Positions 1 through 12,939 of a DNA stretch of 64,000 nucleotides are shown piece after piece. Below the pieces are notes generated by a model that saw only the letters and a program-made list of their open reading frames with translations, ran no database searches and was not told the origin of the DNA. A program made the translations under genes and the position numbers. Where the stretch lies: assembly GCA_008508345.1 (NCBI GenBank), contig QNGE01000850.1, positions 139,396 through 203,395 of the forward strand, in the 5' to 3' direction. Source of the stretch: Paragonimus westermani. Taxonomy: Eukaryota; Platyhelminthes; Trematoda; Plagiorchiida; Troglotrematidae. The stretch's first letter is position 1. Every line of letters begins with the position of its first letter.

Positions 1-3000
1 AACGTTATGGAGTGCGAAGTGGGGTTTTAGTACCAACTGTTATGAAGTTTTTCCGGATAATTTGATCATCACTGGTTATGGCTTTGAGTCGCGTCCAATT
101 TGAAGTGAACATCTGTGACAAAGGACACATTAGGGTTTAGGAACGATATTCGGCTCTCACCAGAAAAAGACCCCGATTAGCCTAAGTACTGTTGAGAGGT
201 GATATTTAATGTCTTCGGACCTAGAAATAAAAGAATTCTTATATGAAGCTAAAAACCGAAAAGAAGCGAACGATAAAAATCTCACCTGGCAGATAGCTGA
301 ACCTACTTCAACTTTCAGTTAAATTGACATTATCATCCAGTCAAGTGAGAACAGAGTGGAGCATCCCATGCCACAGCCGTACTTAGCAATGAGTGTATGC
401 ATGTGTAAACTGTGCTGGATATGTCTAGCAGTTTACTCTTCCCACACGCAGAACACTCCACCTCAAAAAGTGCAAAATCCCAGTGTTGGATCCACCTTTG
501 TTTTAACGTATTTATTCTCACTGGAAGGACTGGAAAAATTCCTGTGCTATTTGTGGTTTCCTCAATATCCAAAAGAATATTGAACGGGCACTAATCTCAC
601 TCATATGCTACCCGAATGCATGTAGTTTCAATTTGTTTGTCCTCAACAGACGTCTGTGCTCTCTGTTTTTGTCTATTTTAACAAGATTACCTTGGAAATA
701 TCAAGATCCGTTAAGCCACATCATCGCAGCGTGAAGAAATCGTGTTGAGGCTCGCTCATACCTACTTACTCTATTTGGTCGCAAACGCCAAACGTACAGT
801 TTATGTAGCTGGGGCAACTGGGGACAACCAGGCACGCTTACATACATACCAAGTACTGTACTGTTTGTCCTGGCCAGTTTTGTGCACACAAAGTCAGATT
901 CGCATATAGCAGGCTCCGACTGCGTCGGCTTAGTGGTCTGCTGTAGTGAGATGTTCACTAATCGTATACATGGGACTTTGGGTAATCAGTTCACCAAGTT
1001 GAGTCTTGTACATTTTCTGTTTATTCAACCATTTTGGGATGCGGTCGACCACCAGCTGTGATAGTTTTTGATCCACTCTGACTAATTAATCGTCAGTGGA
1101 ACAGCAAGTGAACTGGCACACAATATGGGAGAGAGAAGAGCTAAGCTACCTGCGTCCGGGGTTGTGGAATACTGGTTTCATCTAATAAAAACCGTACAGC
1201 TGCATACGATCAGGTTGCAATAAGCCATATTTTGCACGCAATATCTTTAATTAGACGGATGTCCCAGAGTGACGAAAAGAGAGTATATCCTTACTTTAAC
1301 TTGTCCGTATGGAACCAGTGTCACTATTCTTAATGTTATGTGCTTAAATAAAGTTTTGGCGGTAGCCGCCTGCTGTTGAAATTTTCCTCAGCGTCTCCTG
1401 TTTTTTCTACAGTTTATCGGAAATACAAATAGGCACGGCTCCGGGAAACGTGTTTTTGACTAAACCACGTTTGTTCTATGGTGACCTGATCACTATAACG
1501 TCTCATCCAGACGTCTAGTAAAATGTACATTGAGGTCGAACTATTGTTGCATTAATTTCGTGATGGCCGGTGAAATTGTCAAAGCGTTACAGTGCCTTAA
1601 GGGAGGTACAATTTTTATGCCAGTAACCCATAGTTGACAGCTTCTTACATGATTACCATGTAAGGTAAGTAAGGTTTCTGCACTATCCGTAGGTAATGTA
1701 GCCTGGGCTTGGAATGAGCTTGACAACGGTTCACGAATTGGTGGAGTTAACAATGAGTGTAAAAGTGTAATGAAGAAAGAGAAAATAAGGTGAGCAAACG
1801 GAACAAAACGGTTCATTTTCAGAGAACGAAGAGCTAGCAAGTTTGTAGATTCAGGCTCACCACTAACTCTGACACACTACTATGTCAGCATTTCAAACCA
1901 GCGACGTGGAGGGTCGCGACCTCCATGACGAAGTAGAAGTCACCTAGCAACTTTGCTGAACACGAAGACCTGTTGTGGCCCATGACCACTTCATTTTTCG
2001 ATTTTTTGCAACCATCATACAGAACTACACCACGCGAAGAACCACACAGAACAGTGGGTATCGCGACCGACGCTCCGTCGGCTTACGAAGTAGTTAGCCT
2101 AATTGGTGAAAGTTGTGCAGTTACATTAAGTTGGTTACCGGTTGTGAACTCTCTCCCTTCTCAAATGCGCGGCAACCGACTTCCGCCTTGCTCATACAGT
2201 CAACCCTTTTGGTACTGGCTAACTAGCGAAAACACTGGTGGCCGAGTGTCTAGGTGGATCCTGCGCGAAAATGAGTCAGGTTTCTGGCCCAGTGGATAAA
2301 GAATGAACCCGCTCATTGTAAACTTCATGTTTGATCGACAGGTGAACGACTTTTCAACGCAGTAAGTGACTGAAGTGCCGAATACATCACGTGCTCGTTT
2401 TCTTATCATTAGCAATGTTACAAGGTGGCGAGATGATTCTATCAAGGTAACTCTAGCGTATGTTAATTCTAAAGGGTCGCTTGCAATAACGAAGACAAAG
2501 TTAGTGTCAACGCAATCTTGTAACAAGACTTTACGCTCCGCAAGTGCAAATTGCACGCTACACAGGCATATAGCTTAGTCTGACAGACTAAACCTGGTCT
2601 CCATTCCCTCCGGGGTCCTTGGGAACTTTGACTGTTCCCATCAGTTTATCGTTCATCACAAATTTGGAAAAGAGTTCATATCAAACATCTATGTGGAGTG
2701 CCGTTTGATATGAGTTTTGGCTACGAGCAACGCTTCTTTGAAGTGACTAGCATTATCAGAATATATGTGAGCTAAGTCTATCTACCAATCAAATGAGTGA
2801 AATGCGGCTGAATAATCTAGTAGACACATTTATGTACGAAAATGAGGCTTCCGTTTACCTCACGTTCGAAAATGAGTTGTTTCCTATGTGACCATATCTA
2901 CAATAAGTAAACGTGTTCAGATCTAAAACTGCTTCTGGCATGCCATGTGAAAACTTAATCTAAAAAGATATTCTTACTGCACCTTTTTAAGAATTTCGTG

Positions 3001-5089
3001 AATTTCTTGTCACGTCTTTTTGATAAGGTTAGAGTGGGTTGATTACTCAAAATATAACCAAACTGGTGCCCCACTGTTTTTATAATCACACATTGAAGAG
3101 CTTCAGGTAGCGTTTCAATGGTGTTTTTTTGAGCGTTACATTCAAGACCCTTTGGTTTCGCCAAACACTGGTGAATAGAATGCCCAAGTCGTTTTTCAAT
3201 AACCACATAACCAGCTACCTTCTTCTGAATGAACTTGATCGCTTAACCAAGCCCGGTGGTCGAACACGCGGAACATACGGATCTAGGTGTTGCTTCTCAA
3301 AGTTATGGTCAATCAACCTGTTAGTTCGAAAACTGTTCTACACATGATATTCACTGGTTCTCATATCCACCAATTTTTATGTATACATGTGTGCATATGA
3401 ATTTGCATAAAAATCAAATTTGGAGGAGACCGAGATTTAACTAGTTTTTGCTTTTGGTGAAAATAGAAAACCCTGAGATAGCATTGGACAGACTTTCACG
3501 AATTAACGAATGGGAGCATAAAGCTATGTAGTTAAACCCGAGTTTTTTTTAAATGATCAAAAGATATTCAGAAACTTACTTAGCTTTTAACTTGGTTTAG
3601 TTTTTCTATCTTATATTGCTCTCGAAATTGAAAATCAACAATTTTACCTGATATGCGTTGACGAGATTTATGCAAGAACTTATAATTTCTTGAGATTAGC
3701 CCTTATAAATGGAGTTAAACGGAATTCAGCATCATTTCGAGCTTACTATTCACAATCGTTTCTTGAGACCAATAAGGAAAGAACTTGACAGAAAGTCAGA
3801 AATTTCATTAAACCATACAGATAAGGCTACAAAACCCCATCAGGGGAGACTGTTATTTTGTGATTTAGTGGGCATTTGACACGAAAACCCACCTTGGTAA
3901 GCGAGTAACATAAAAGTATGCTATAAACGGACGAACAAAAGCTTCCATAACACATTGTGAAGGTAGACTTTGCTGGACTTCCCAATAGTACACTTTATGA
4001 CGAAACATTAAACAAGGTTTTGTTGGAAACCAAACGAACAGGCGTTATGGAGGAATATATTAAAGCGTAAGGAGTAGGAACAATTCACATTAGTTTGGGA
4101 GATTGGTTGGTTTTCAACATCAATTGACCCGTCCAAATTAGTTGTTACTGGTCACTATATTTTATAATCAAACTAACAAATAACTTGGTTTTAACTGGAG
4201 AGTAAAACATGGTGTGCGGGAATAAAACTCGACGCAAAATTCTGTGTTGTTTTGTGTGTTCCACTCAACTATTTACAATATGCCAACTGGTCTGCTAGCA
4301 GCGGCACCCCAAACAGTCATATGTTGACTTGTTTATCATCAAGCAACATGATATTACAACTTTGTCAAAAAGTTTGTTGGTAATGTTATCGAAAGAAATG
4401 GTTTGTTCGAAGCCTCTACTTTTAGGTGACTGTTCAATGAGGACGACAGTGAAAATTCTGTCGTTCCTATTTTCATTGATCAATAACGATGCAAATGTAT
4501 GCATGATAGTAAATATAAAATTATTAACCCTCCTCTTCAGTAGGAATAAAGAAGCCCAGGGTCATATATCGTTTTTAACTCAGTTTTTCATTTTGTTTCG
4601 ATGAGGGGAACAGCGACTACTAGCTGGTAGTTAAATCACCATGCTCCAAAGGTTTGTAAGCACAAGTTACAGGGTTCAACTGATGAATGGCATTCAACTT
4701 CATCCCAAACACAACATTCTTCAATCTGTACATAGTAGAAAATCCATGAAAATTTGTTTGCACTCCCAAGGAAAAAGTCATACAATGACAAAAGATCGCG
4801 GTTTTTATGAGCTACAAATTCTCTGGGTGTTCCATTCAAGGTGTTCTGACATAACGAATATTTCAGTAGTCGTTTTTCCAAGTTGTCGACTGTACACCTT
4901 TACTGCCTAGCTGATTGTGTATTCATTTATGTCCTGAATCATTGTGCAACCGTTTAAAATTCTTTCTAAGAATTTTTGATGTTGAAGCTTGTAGTATTAC
5001 CCTAGTAGAGTTAGGATGATTTTCGTCCGTTCAATATACTATTCAAGATCGGCAGAGAAATCGGAAGTTTCAACTATTTTATTTTACAG
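1..5089. other. No supported gene
   Basis: I see no recognisable protein domain, RNA gene or transposon here. Overlapping open frames of 60-120 codons occur on both strands, for example around 1973-2556 and 4329-4881. They have no family motif and are no longer than chance predicts at this base composition. The stretch is best read as intergenic or intronic. Confidence 0.6.
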
Positions 5090-5283
5090 GTCACGATGCA
5101 AACAGTGCCATAGACAGTTCAGTGGCTGAACTACAAATAAGTTCCGGTGTTTTGAAAACCATCATTCAATTTCTTAAGTATTTCTTAAGTATTTCTATAC
5201 CCGCACGTATAATAAGTATGTATACGTGTGGTGATTTGATTCTAGTAACGGTAACGATGAGATGTTTTGATACGGCCATTTCT
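5090..5283 (+). CDS. Candidate internal exon, protein not recognised
   Basis: This 194-bp stretch is open in one frame. It is preceded by a pyrimidine-rich acceptor (a T-rich run ending TTTTACAG just before 5090) and followed by a consensus GTAAGT donor at 5284. The conceptual peptide begins HDANSAIDSSVAELQ. It continues through a hydrophobic stretch (about residues 25-45) that could be a membrane segment or a buried core. A frame of about 64 codons between two good splice sites is somewhat unusual but could still be chance. I recognise no domain, and transcript data would decide. If real, it starts after one base of a split codon and ends on a codon boundary. Confidence 0.25.
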
Positions 5284-6462
5284 GTAAGTAGACCACGACG
5301 GATTTTTACAAGCATCATATAAGCATATGGCATTACTTTACATGATTCAGTTTAAGGTGATACTGCGTGTATCCACAATAGACAGAAGTCCCAATTTTTA
5401 ATTAAACTCTCCATCACAGCGGACTTACATCCAGTGAAGTTACGTCAGTTTACAAAACTGTTACGCAAATCATTCGTTTGTGGTTCAAAGATCACTGCGT
5501 CCTTAATAAATTTCGTATGATAAACTATACCATGATTCCAATGGGTGGTAATTTTGCAGGCCCAAATGTAGGTCACTGTGCATATACGTGCTCGCTTGTT
5601 CACACAGCTCTTCAGTAAAAAATCATGCTCTTCAGTCATAATCTATAGATATGAATACAGTAATCTAGGTACTACCTCATTTCTTCGAAAAGACGGTTTA
5701 GTCGAAAATTCACCGATCACCACAAGTGATTGATAGTTCCAAACACAGATTGTTAATTAAACGGCGAGTATCACCATATAATCCATCCAATTAATTATTT
5801 GTCCATTAAATGCCTGGAGGAATTTTTGCGAAATGTTGTTTGCTCCAGTTTTATCAAGTTGAACACAGCACAGCCCAGTTTCTAAATAGGTATGGAAAGG
5901 CGGTTGGCAACTAGTTTAATCCTTCGATCATCTTGGATCAAGTTCTAGTTGGATGTTTCCGTAATTACTTTTTGTAATTACCATGACATTTAGCTTGGAT
6001 ATCACCATAGACACTGGCTTTCGAACAACATTCTAGTTTCTGTTGTCGAAATCGTACTAACAACGTTGATTTCGACCAGGTTAAAACAGACAGAATGAAC
6101 GGCATAGGGATAAGTTGATTCAACTCTGATATGTGTATGTTACAGATATGGCTCCCTAGCTCGACTGACAGAGCAACTGTTGGTAGTTTCAGCAAACGGA
6201 GTTACCAATCGTGATCACTGTACCCAGCCACATTAGCTACACACACCAACAAAAAACACGTGTACCGACGTGTAGGTAAACGCCCAGCATTGTTCATCGG
6301 AGCACTGACTATTCACTTCAGTACCATCGGCTGATTGACTGCTGAATTATAACCGCAGATTGTTACCACCCAATTGAGTCAACTTCTCATCACAGGTGAG
6401 TATGCATAGTTCAAAATCTACTTTCTTTTAAGCTTTGCCGACAACCTGTTTATTTTTCTCAG
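5284..6462. other. No supported gene
   Basis: No domain or repeat is recognised. A short stretch ending at a CACAG/GTGAGT donor near 6395 could be a micro-exon in phase with the next candidate exon, but it is too short to support. Confidence 0.5.
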
Positions 6463-6582
6463 CCGTATGGCCAGACAAGAATTTCGGCGTTATTTTAGGA
6501 CGCCTGTTCATGTTGAGGCAATCAAAACATTTGTTTTTCCAATGGTATATCAGTTCTTCATGAACGAACTAACTTTAATTCA
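6463..6582 (+). CDS. Candidate internal exon, protein not recognised
   Basis: This 120-bp stretch has a strong acceptor (TTTATTTTTCTCAG) and a CA/GTAAGT donor. One frame is open throughout, starting after two bases of a split codon and leaving two bases at its end. The peptide contains RMARQEFRRYF and, nearer the end, FVFPMVYQFFMNELTL. Its end phase fits the next candidate exon at 7531-7635. A 39-codon open frame is common by chance, so support rests on the splice signals. No family is recognised. Confidence 0.22.
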
Positions 6583-7530
6583 GTAAGTCTGGAACGCTGC
6601 CCACCGGTAAATGTGTCATGGAGATGCAGTTTCTTGGTCTACTGCACGAATAAATCTGATCCCTTTAGTTCGCTGAAAACGACTGTGAAAACAGAAATTG
6701 ACATCGAATTGATTTTGCAACATTTTTTCTCACCTGGTTCTGAGGCCTTTCGTCGGTTGATGGGCGGGCCGAATCAACGCTCTGTTTGAAAGTGGAAGCT
6801 AGTCTTTACAAGTAGATACTACCATCAATTCAACTTCAAACAATAATTTTATAACTGCGGAGGGTGAAAGCTGGTGAACTTGAAAAGTCTATACATAATG
6901 TGAGATCGTACGACAAATAATTAGCACAAAATTATCATCAAGAAGCAACTGAGCTTCAAGCTCAATGGATTTCATTTAACTTCTGCCTAAGGTGACACCA
7001 AATCAGACACGCTTATCAGAAGTGAGAAAAAGCTTACAGTACAACATCCTTTGCTATGGGAAATTAATTACCTATAATACAAAAACTCGAACATTGTGCA
7101 CGTCTTGGTAATATGTCTGTTTTAAGGTTCGTGTCACCAAATCAACGTTGCAAATAAAGTGCTTCAAACGTCCCTCGTCAGCAAGTGTTTCCATCCTCGT
7201 TGTGTTGACACTAGCTCAATTACGTCAATAAGTCATAGCGGCTACGATCGCAATACTTCCTTAATCAAACGCACTGGAATTCCCCAGTTCAAGTGGAGAA
7301 CTATATATCCTCGAAATATATCCAATACAACAACTTGGCGGTAGGTTTGGTGTGTTTTTTTACCATAAGCCAGAGTGAAATGGTCAGAAGGCCAGTTTTT
7401 ACTGGTTAACACCTGGTAATCATCAACCTACGTGAACTATCTCAAAAGCATATATTTCGTGTCTTGTGCGGGTTTAAAAGCTTGAAAAGGTGTCTCTGAA
7501 ACGGTCGTATACTAACGCAACATCACACAG

Positions 7531-7635
7531 TTTTGGGGGGAACGTGTGGCAGACCTTAATCACGGCCTGTCCAACAACCAACCAGGGTTATTCCCTTAAT
7601 GACAAATCATTCACCAAGACCCAAATAATGACTTG
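7531..7635 (+). CDS. Candidate internal exon, protein not recognised
   Basis: This 105-bp stretch lies between an acceptor ending ATCACACAG and a GTAAGT donor. It is open in a frame that continues from the candidate exon ending at 6582 (two bases plus one base). The peptide includes FGGNVWQTLITACPTTNQ. The phase match has a one-in-three chance of being accidental. The product and the downstream exons are unknown. Confidence 0.2.
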
Positions 7636-8537
7636 GTAAGTTTTATGGGAGACACTCAAAAGGCGCTTCTATTCATATGAATGACTAACTCTGTAGGATA
7701 TACTTCATGAATAATACAAACGATGAAGTATGTGAGAAGCCGTGGTTCATCGTTGTGTCTTACAAATCCAATGTAATATTATAATCGTTCGGTGACCGGC
7801 TGGTATGGGTTAACGAAAGCCAGTTCCCTGTCATACAACGTTATACAACGTTCCCTGTTATGTCATACCACTTGAACGACCGTTTTTATACACCAGCCTA
7901 AATCCTCTCCCTTGGCTCGTGTGTCTATTGTTGCACATAAACCACGCAAGCTGTGCAAAGAATTAATTGACAAAAAAATTATATAAATCCTGTTTCTGCT
8001 GGGCTAATTGTCAGATAGAAAACACAGTGCTTGGCACAGATGTTTCCTGCACGATTCACTGGACTTATCAGTCTGGATCATTCAGTGTCCTTCATATAGT
8101 CCGGCAGCAGTCCAATAGGACCGTTGTTCAATTAGGGCCGAGAGAATTGCCATTAGATTGCGCTATTTAAGGCTATGCAAGATATTTGTTTATTCTGTCA
8201 GCTCCTAACATCGAGCAACCAAACAAACCTTTCTTTGTATTGGCCAGTCTTAAATGATATAACTATGTAGGACAGTGCATCGTTGTTTTCAGATTCTATA
8301 CAGAATACGTAGGGCACTCAGACCTACACGCACATCGAACTAATGCTGAAATCTAGATGCTTTTAAAAATGGTTAACTACAAGCGGATTTACCAAGAAAT
8401 TAGGAAGAGCGTTTTCACTTGCGTATACGTTAGTTCTAGCCAGTATAAGTAATGTATACTTTTACAATATGAAGTATGAAATAAGGAGTAAAGTGAAAAA
8501 CTAATTAGTGAGCCATCTAAGAAATGTTCAGACTTAC
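7636..8537. other. No supported gene; expected site of further protease exons
   Basis: If the minus-strand protease gene continues, its next exons (cysteine loop, catalytic His) would lie here or further left. I searched the reverse complement by eye for codons of the TAAHC, DIALL and GDSGGP motifs and found none. A plus-strand open stretch at about 8012-8170, preceded by an AG acceptor, is unassigned. Confidence 0.5.
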
Positions 8538-8689
8538 TGCATCCGACGCTTTTAGTTGCAATGAGACTAACCAGGGCCACTCGGCAACACGTGACTCTTC
8601 TCCCCCCACTATACGTTTATGCACAGATTGGGGGAACCACCTTGTGTACCCCCCGTCGTATCGATTGCGACCGCAATGTGGTCGAAGAG
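8538..8689 (-). CDS. S1 (trypsin-family) serine protease, activation-site exon
   Basis: This exon encodes the end of a propeptide and the start of a chymotrypsin-fold protease domain. Read on the minus strand, it gives a propeptide with a lone Cys (residues HCGRN), then a basic activation site KR followed by IVGGEES. Next comes AEWPWLVSLQL, the first strand of the S1 domain. In the family, cleavage after the Arg frees the IVGG amino terminus, which folds into the core and activates the enzyme. The propeptide Cys usually tethers to the catalytic domain. The exon starts after an AG at 8691-8690 in phase 1 and ends exactly at a consensus GTAAGT donor (8537 downward). The catalytic His, Asp and Ser exons were not found to the left, so the gene either runs off the window or is a fragment. 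The family call is secure, but enzyme activity cannot be judged. Confidence 0.88.
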
Positions 8690-8970
8690 CTTCATGAAAA
8701 ATTTCAACCATAATAATATATCATGAGTCCGTAACAGTAAGGTGATTGTTCATGAAATTATATAAGGTGCAGTGAATCTCGACTTGCTACGTTATCACAT
8801 CCAGTGATATGCATGACTACATAGTTACTTTTGTCAGAATTGGCATTCAAAACTCATAGAATATGCGAGAGTGAACTTCAGTGCTGATAATTATTACCGT
8901 TTGCTGTTGTTCATTATCCAACCTTCGGCACACAATTTCAAGGGCAATAAATGTTGGTCTCGTGACTCAC

Positions 8971-9054
8971 CATGTGAACCTGGCACAAACGTCTTAGTTA
9001 CCTGTACGGTTTCAATGCACTGAGACTCTGCGGTGATCTTCAGGTCAAACAAAA
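8971..9054 (-). CDS. Candidate upstream exon of the S1 protease gene
   Basis: This 84-bp minus-strand stretch follows a pyrimidine-rich acceptor (CTCACTCTCAG) and ends at a GTGAGT donor. Its frame is open and ends with one base of a split codon, which is what the protease exon at 8538-8689 needs. The intron between them would be 281 bp. The peptide includes FDLKITAESQCIETVQ and one Cys. It would be part of the pro-region or an accessory domain, but I recognise no domain. The phase and splice agreement support it, while its short length does not. Confidence 0.35.
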
Positions 9055-9134
9055 CTGAGAGTGAGTTTCTTAGGGACATTCGCCTGATCAGAAACGCACA
9101 CTTCAAACTTCACTGTCAAATGTAAATTGCTTAC

Positions 9135-9233
9135 CAGCATTCAGCTCTTGGCACCCGTTCTGTTTATTTAGGTTCATCAACCGGGTCATAGAGTAAATTT
9201 GGCTGACTTCCATCTCAACGTCCACTTTTGATT
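9135..9233 (-). CDS. Possible further upstream exon of the S1 protease gene
   Basis: This is an open minus-strand stretch of 99 bp ending in GCTG followed by a GTAAGC donor. It leaves one base, in phase with the candidate exon at 8971-9054 across an 80-bp intron. The peptide includes VDVEMEVSQIYSMTRLM and one Cys (NGCQEL). The acceptor I chose (TTGAG before 9233) has a poor pyrimidine tract, so the upstream limit is a guess. No domain is recognised. Confidence 0.22.
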
Positions 9234-9323
9234 CTCAACCAGTAACATACGTAATTCTCTTGAATTGTTAGGCGCAATTCAATCACTGATTTTATTGCCG
9301 GCTCTCTAACTCTTCTCATAAAG

Positions 9324-9483
9324 ATGGACCTGGTGACATTGTTACGAGCAAGTTAAGCATTCAGCTGCTTTCGAAATTCGAGTTAAAATTGTTCCCTCAT
9401 CATCTTTTCATGTCTACTGAAAGTCGACCTGTAAAACTTTGTGATGTTAATAAAACCTCTGTCAATCCACCTACTAAATATTC
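9324..9483 (+). CDS. Candidate internal exon, protein not recognised
   Basis: A strong acceptor (TCTCTAACTCTTCTCATAAAG) is followed by a 160-bp open frame ending at a GTAAGA donor. A second possible acceptor lies at CATTCAG/CTG near 9364. The peptide contains LSIQLLSKFELKLFPHH and later STESRPVKLCDVNKTS. An exon-like 51-bp stretch at 9671-9721, with an AG acceptor and a GTACGT donor, continues in the same phase (LENVVFCSTIG). This strand is opposite to the protease exons at 8538-9233, so the two would be nested or neighbouring genes. A frame of about 52 codons has roughly a one-in-five chance of being open by accident in some frame. The splice signals raise it slightly above noise. Confidence 0.25.
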
Positions 9484-9721
9484 GTAAGACATTTGTATAA
9501 GTATAGCTGGTACTTTCAAGAAACAGGAAGACTATTCGTTACTGCGATCAAGACGCATCAGTGCATTTTCTCCAGTAGCCCTCAGTGTGCATATGTCACG
9601 CACATATACATGTGTATACATGTTATGTACATATAAACCAGTAAGGAATTTTGTTGAAGCGCCATCGTAGTCTTGAAAACGTTGTTTTCTGTTCAACTAT
9701 TGGCTCAAGCTTTGGAGATCG

Positions 9722-12089
9722 GTACGTTTAAACAAATGTCAACGGTTAACTTTACTGCACCCACCGAATTACAATTCATATTTTGCTTCATGATCGTTAT
9801 ATGAAACCAATTGTGAATTGAAGCGGACACACTATGTTTGCGTTTGAAACTTGCGAACTAGAACGTCCTAAAGTTGGAATATGCTTGTCTGCTATCCGCC
9901 TTTGGCTCACATACACGTTAAATAAGTGTTCTTCATATTAAGGGTTTAAACTTGCGTAGCGTACTAATGAGAAATATGCGAATAACGTACTATAAAAATG
10001 ATCAAATTAGTCCAAAAATTTCGCCGAGTTTGCCTTCCAAGGTGTGTTCCGGATACGGGAAAAGAACACCAAATAGGTACCTACATTACCAGATTTTAGA
10101 ACTAACGGTTAATGAATAAAATCTTCTGTGCTATAGTCTGCTCCAAAGTAAACCAATCACCTTTGGTTTCTGGGTTGTTTTGGGCTTTTGTGCATAAACC
10201 TGTGGACCTTACTAGAAAACTAGTTTGACTTCCAACAAGTCAGTTAAAGCCACGTTCTCTCCAGTTTCCACAGCTTATCTCTGTAACGTTTGCTCTTCTA
10301 GCTTCTCAAAACCTAACTCCTAAGTAAACTTATTCTATTGTGTCTTTAGCAATGCGGACTGATTAATGCTTGAAGAAATGGATTAACAAAAACGCTATTT
10401 AGAACGTAGCTGAGTAGTAAGGAAAATTGCACAACGTTTCGTCTCTTCTTGACTGTCTTTCAGTTTGGTAAAGTAAATGTAGAGGCTACGTTCGGCGGAA
10501 GTGATTTATTTGGGTTGTTCACAGCGAGTATTATGCATAGTATCTGTTTGCAACTTATTGTTTGGTTTTGTTTCTTTCTGTTTCATACTTTACATTAAAA
10601 ACGTTGAATTGTCCGGCAAAACTGTTACACGATTTTCTGACCTGAACAGAAACGAGTACATGTCACAGCCTCGAGTAGTCACGTCAGAGCATGCACTAAC
10701 TTGCTACTTTTCACTCCCTTTTATGGGTCGATTTCACATTTTCAAGTTAATTACTTTGTAGAAGAAACTTATGTTCAAGTCGAGCTCCGAACATCGTTCT
10801 GATTGGTACTGACTTGCTGCTGGTCACCTTGCGTGGACTTTTGAGCGGTTATCAAAAGACCTTATGAACAGTTATATGAATAACAAGGTGGAACTTCAAA
10901 CACTATCTCAACCAACCACGTGATGGGCAGATCACTTGCTGTGACCGATTGCATTTGTCTCATGTCTAGACTTTGCAAATAATTTTGCCCGTATACTGTT
11001 AGTACTACAGAGGTCAGGAAGTGGTCAGTCAAGGCGTTCGTTGCACTCATGCTTGCATACGTCAGGTCAGTATGCTGCCACATTAATAGCTGTTTGTCAC
11101 TGTCGGTCAACCTTCAGTCAGCCGTAAACTGTTAGGGAGTAAAGTAATGGGTAGCCCATGGGGGACGTTTGCAGGAGCGCTCCCGAAACACTTGATTGGT
11201 ACTGCCGTCTTTTGACAGTGGATCCACCGCTAAATGAACAAGAAACTATCCGATCAAAAACACACCCAGAATTGTGCAAGGTAGAACATGTGATAACTTG
11301 TACTCATCACAATCTTCTCAGCCATACACATGGATAAGGACGGAGGAGCAATTCATACTGAGAGTAGTTGTGTTTCTTAGAAAGTGCATGTGTGCAACCC
11401 GAAACCTTACTATATTCAAAATTTGTCAAGCTATGTAAACAGTACCGAAGAACAACATGGATATCTGTTGAAATCAAAACGTCTAAGCAAAATTATTACA
11501 TGGGCAATCATCTTCCCACTCTGGGTGAACTACTGGTTACTTTTGACGATTAGTTTTTCAAGAAACCACGTTCGCTATTCTGGTTTATATCAGGCTGTCA
11601 GTGGGATCATCTCAAAACAGATTGCTACAATCGTCTATCATTGATTGTTTAATTTTAGTCTGCAATGCCTCACATTTGGTCAGTAGGATTTATTTGGGCA
11701 AAATATGTAGTAAGTCAGAGTAATGTCTGCTCGACTGGTCGAAAGGCTTATTTGAATACGACGGTTGTGATCAAATGTGGTGTTCAGTTTGAGATAATCT
11801 AAATTCTCAAGAATTCAGTTCAAACCTCCAGGTTCATCAGTGACACGAATGGTGTGCTAACTACACTACGATTATTAGCTATCATGCCCGCGTTGACGTT
11901 CCCCACAGAGACCGTTCTCTTCCTCATTAGGAATAAAGATTGAAAGTGTTTTACCCACCCACACAATATGCAAAACTATCTCAGATTAGTTTTTCAAAAA
12001 GCTTGATATGGCTTTTTGCCTTCACTCAATTCCAATAGAATTGTTCTTTCTCAGACGGGCTGAGCAACATTTTGATTATCATTTAACAA
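9722..12089. other. No secure gene; weak exon-like stretches
   Basis: There are two plus-strand stretches with good splice context. One is 10464-10527 (acceptor CTGTCTTTCAG, peptide start FGKVNVEATFGG). The other is 11659-11709 (acceptor TTTAATTTTAG, donor GTAAGT). A plus-strand open frame at about 11384-11644 has one membrane-like segment. None can be assigned to a family, and none exceeds chance length. Confidence 0.45.
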
Positions 12090-12412
12090 GTCTTCTAGGT
12101 ATGGATTCATTGACTGGAGATAACACAACGGTGGCTCTGATTCCACTCAAACCTAGTTGGAAATCCAAAAACAATTCACAAACCAGTAAAGCCGTAACTT
12201 TGTTACTGAAAATACAGTCGTATCTAACGTGAGGTTTATGGGGTTTTGGTCGATACGTCACTCTTGTGAGTACATAACTAACCTTCATTTCCGGTCGGTG
12301 GTAGAGATATGCAATACTGATGCCATTTCACAAAAGTAGGAGTGAAGTTTGGTGCTTGTTTCTGCTTAAGGGATGACTGACAAACTTGTAAGCTTGGAGA
12401 GCTGCATTCGGC
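12090..12412 (+). repeat. Left arm of a diverged inverted repeat
   Basis: This arm matches the reverse complement of about 12940-13262 over some 320 bp. The best block (12300-12375) differs at only a few positions, while the outer and inner ends have drifted to roughly 75-80% identity by eye with small indels. Both arms keep a GTGAGT-like site at equivalent positions. That may mean the copied unit carries a splice donor, or it may be chance. The spacer between the arms is about 530 bp. The unit is not a transposon I recognise. Confidence 0.85.
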
Positions 12413-12939
12413 TGTTGGTGACTTTTAGTTTCTGTCTGTGTACACCACCTTCTACGCACCATTAATCAGTTTGTCTTACCAGTTCACTCATCCTAGGGAA
12501 AAATCAACTCACAGTGTATCACCATGACGATGCAATATACACCCGACTGCCAAGAAACCTTGGATCTATATATGTGGATCTGATATAAGTTGAATATTTT
12601 CATAATTGACTGACTAGTGGTTGAATGGACGGTGAGACCTATGGGGTATACTTCCCGAATGCTAACCGTGATTGTTTGTGCTTGCTTTACTCACTGCAAT
12701 TTATTGAGCAGGAAATACCTGTTGCCTCGATTTAATTTGTTGCCAAGATTCGGCCGTTCTAAACGGTAAGACCCGTACTGTCGTTTCGCTTTGAAATGTC
12801 CACTGAATCCTTGTATGCTGAGAGTAACACAATTGATACAACAAAACCTGTCAAACGAGACAACGTTTCGGGTGATGTTATTCATTCATTTTACTGGTTA
12901 ATATTACGATAAGTTCGTGGTTAACAGCGAAACTGTTGT

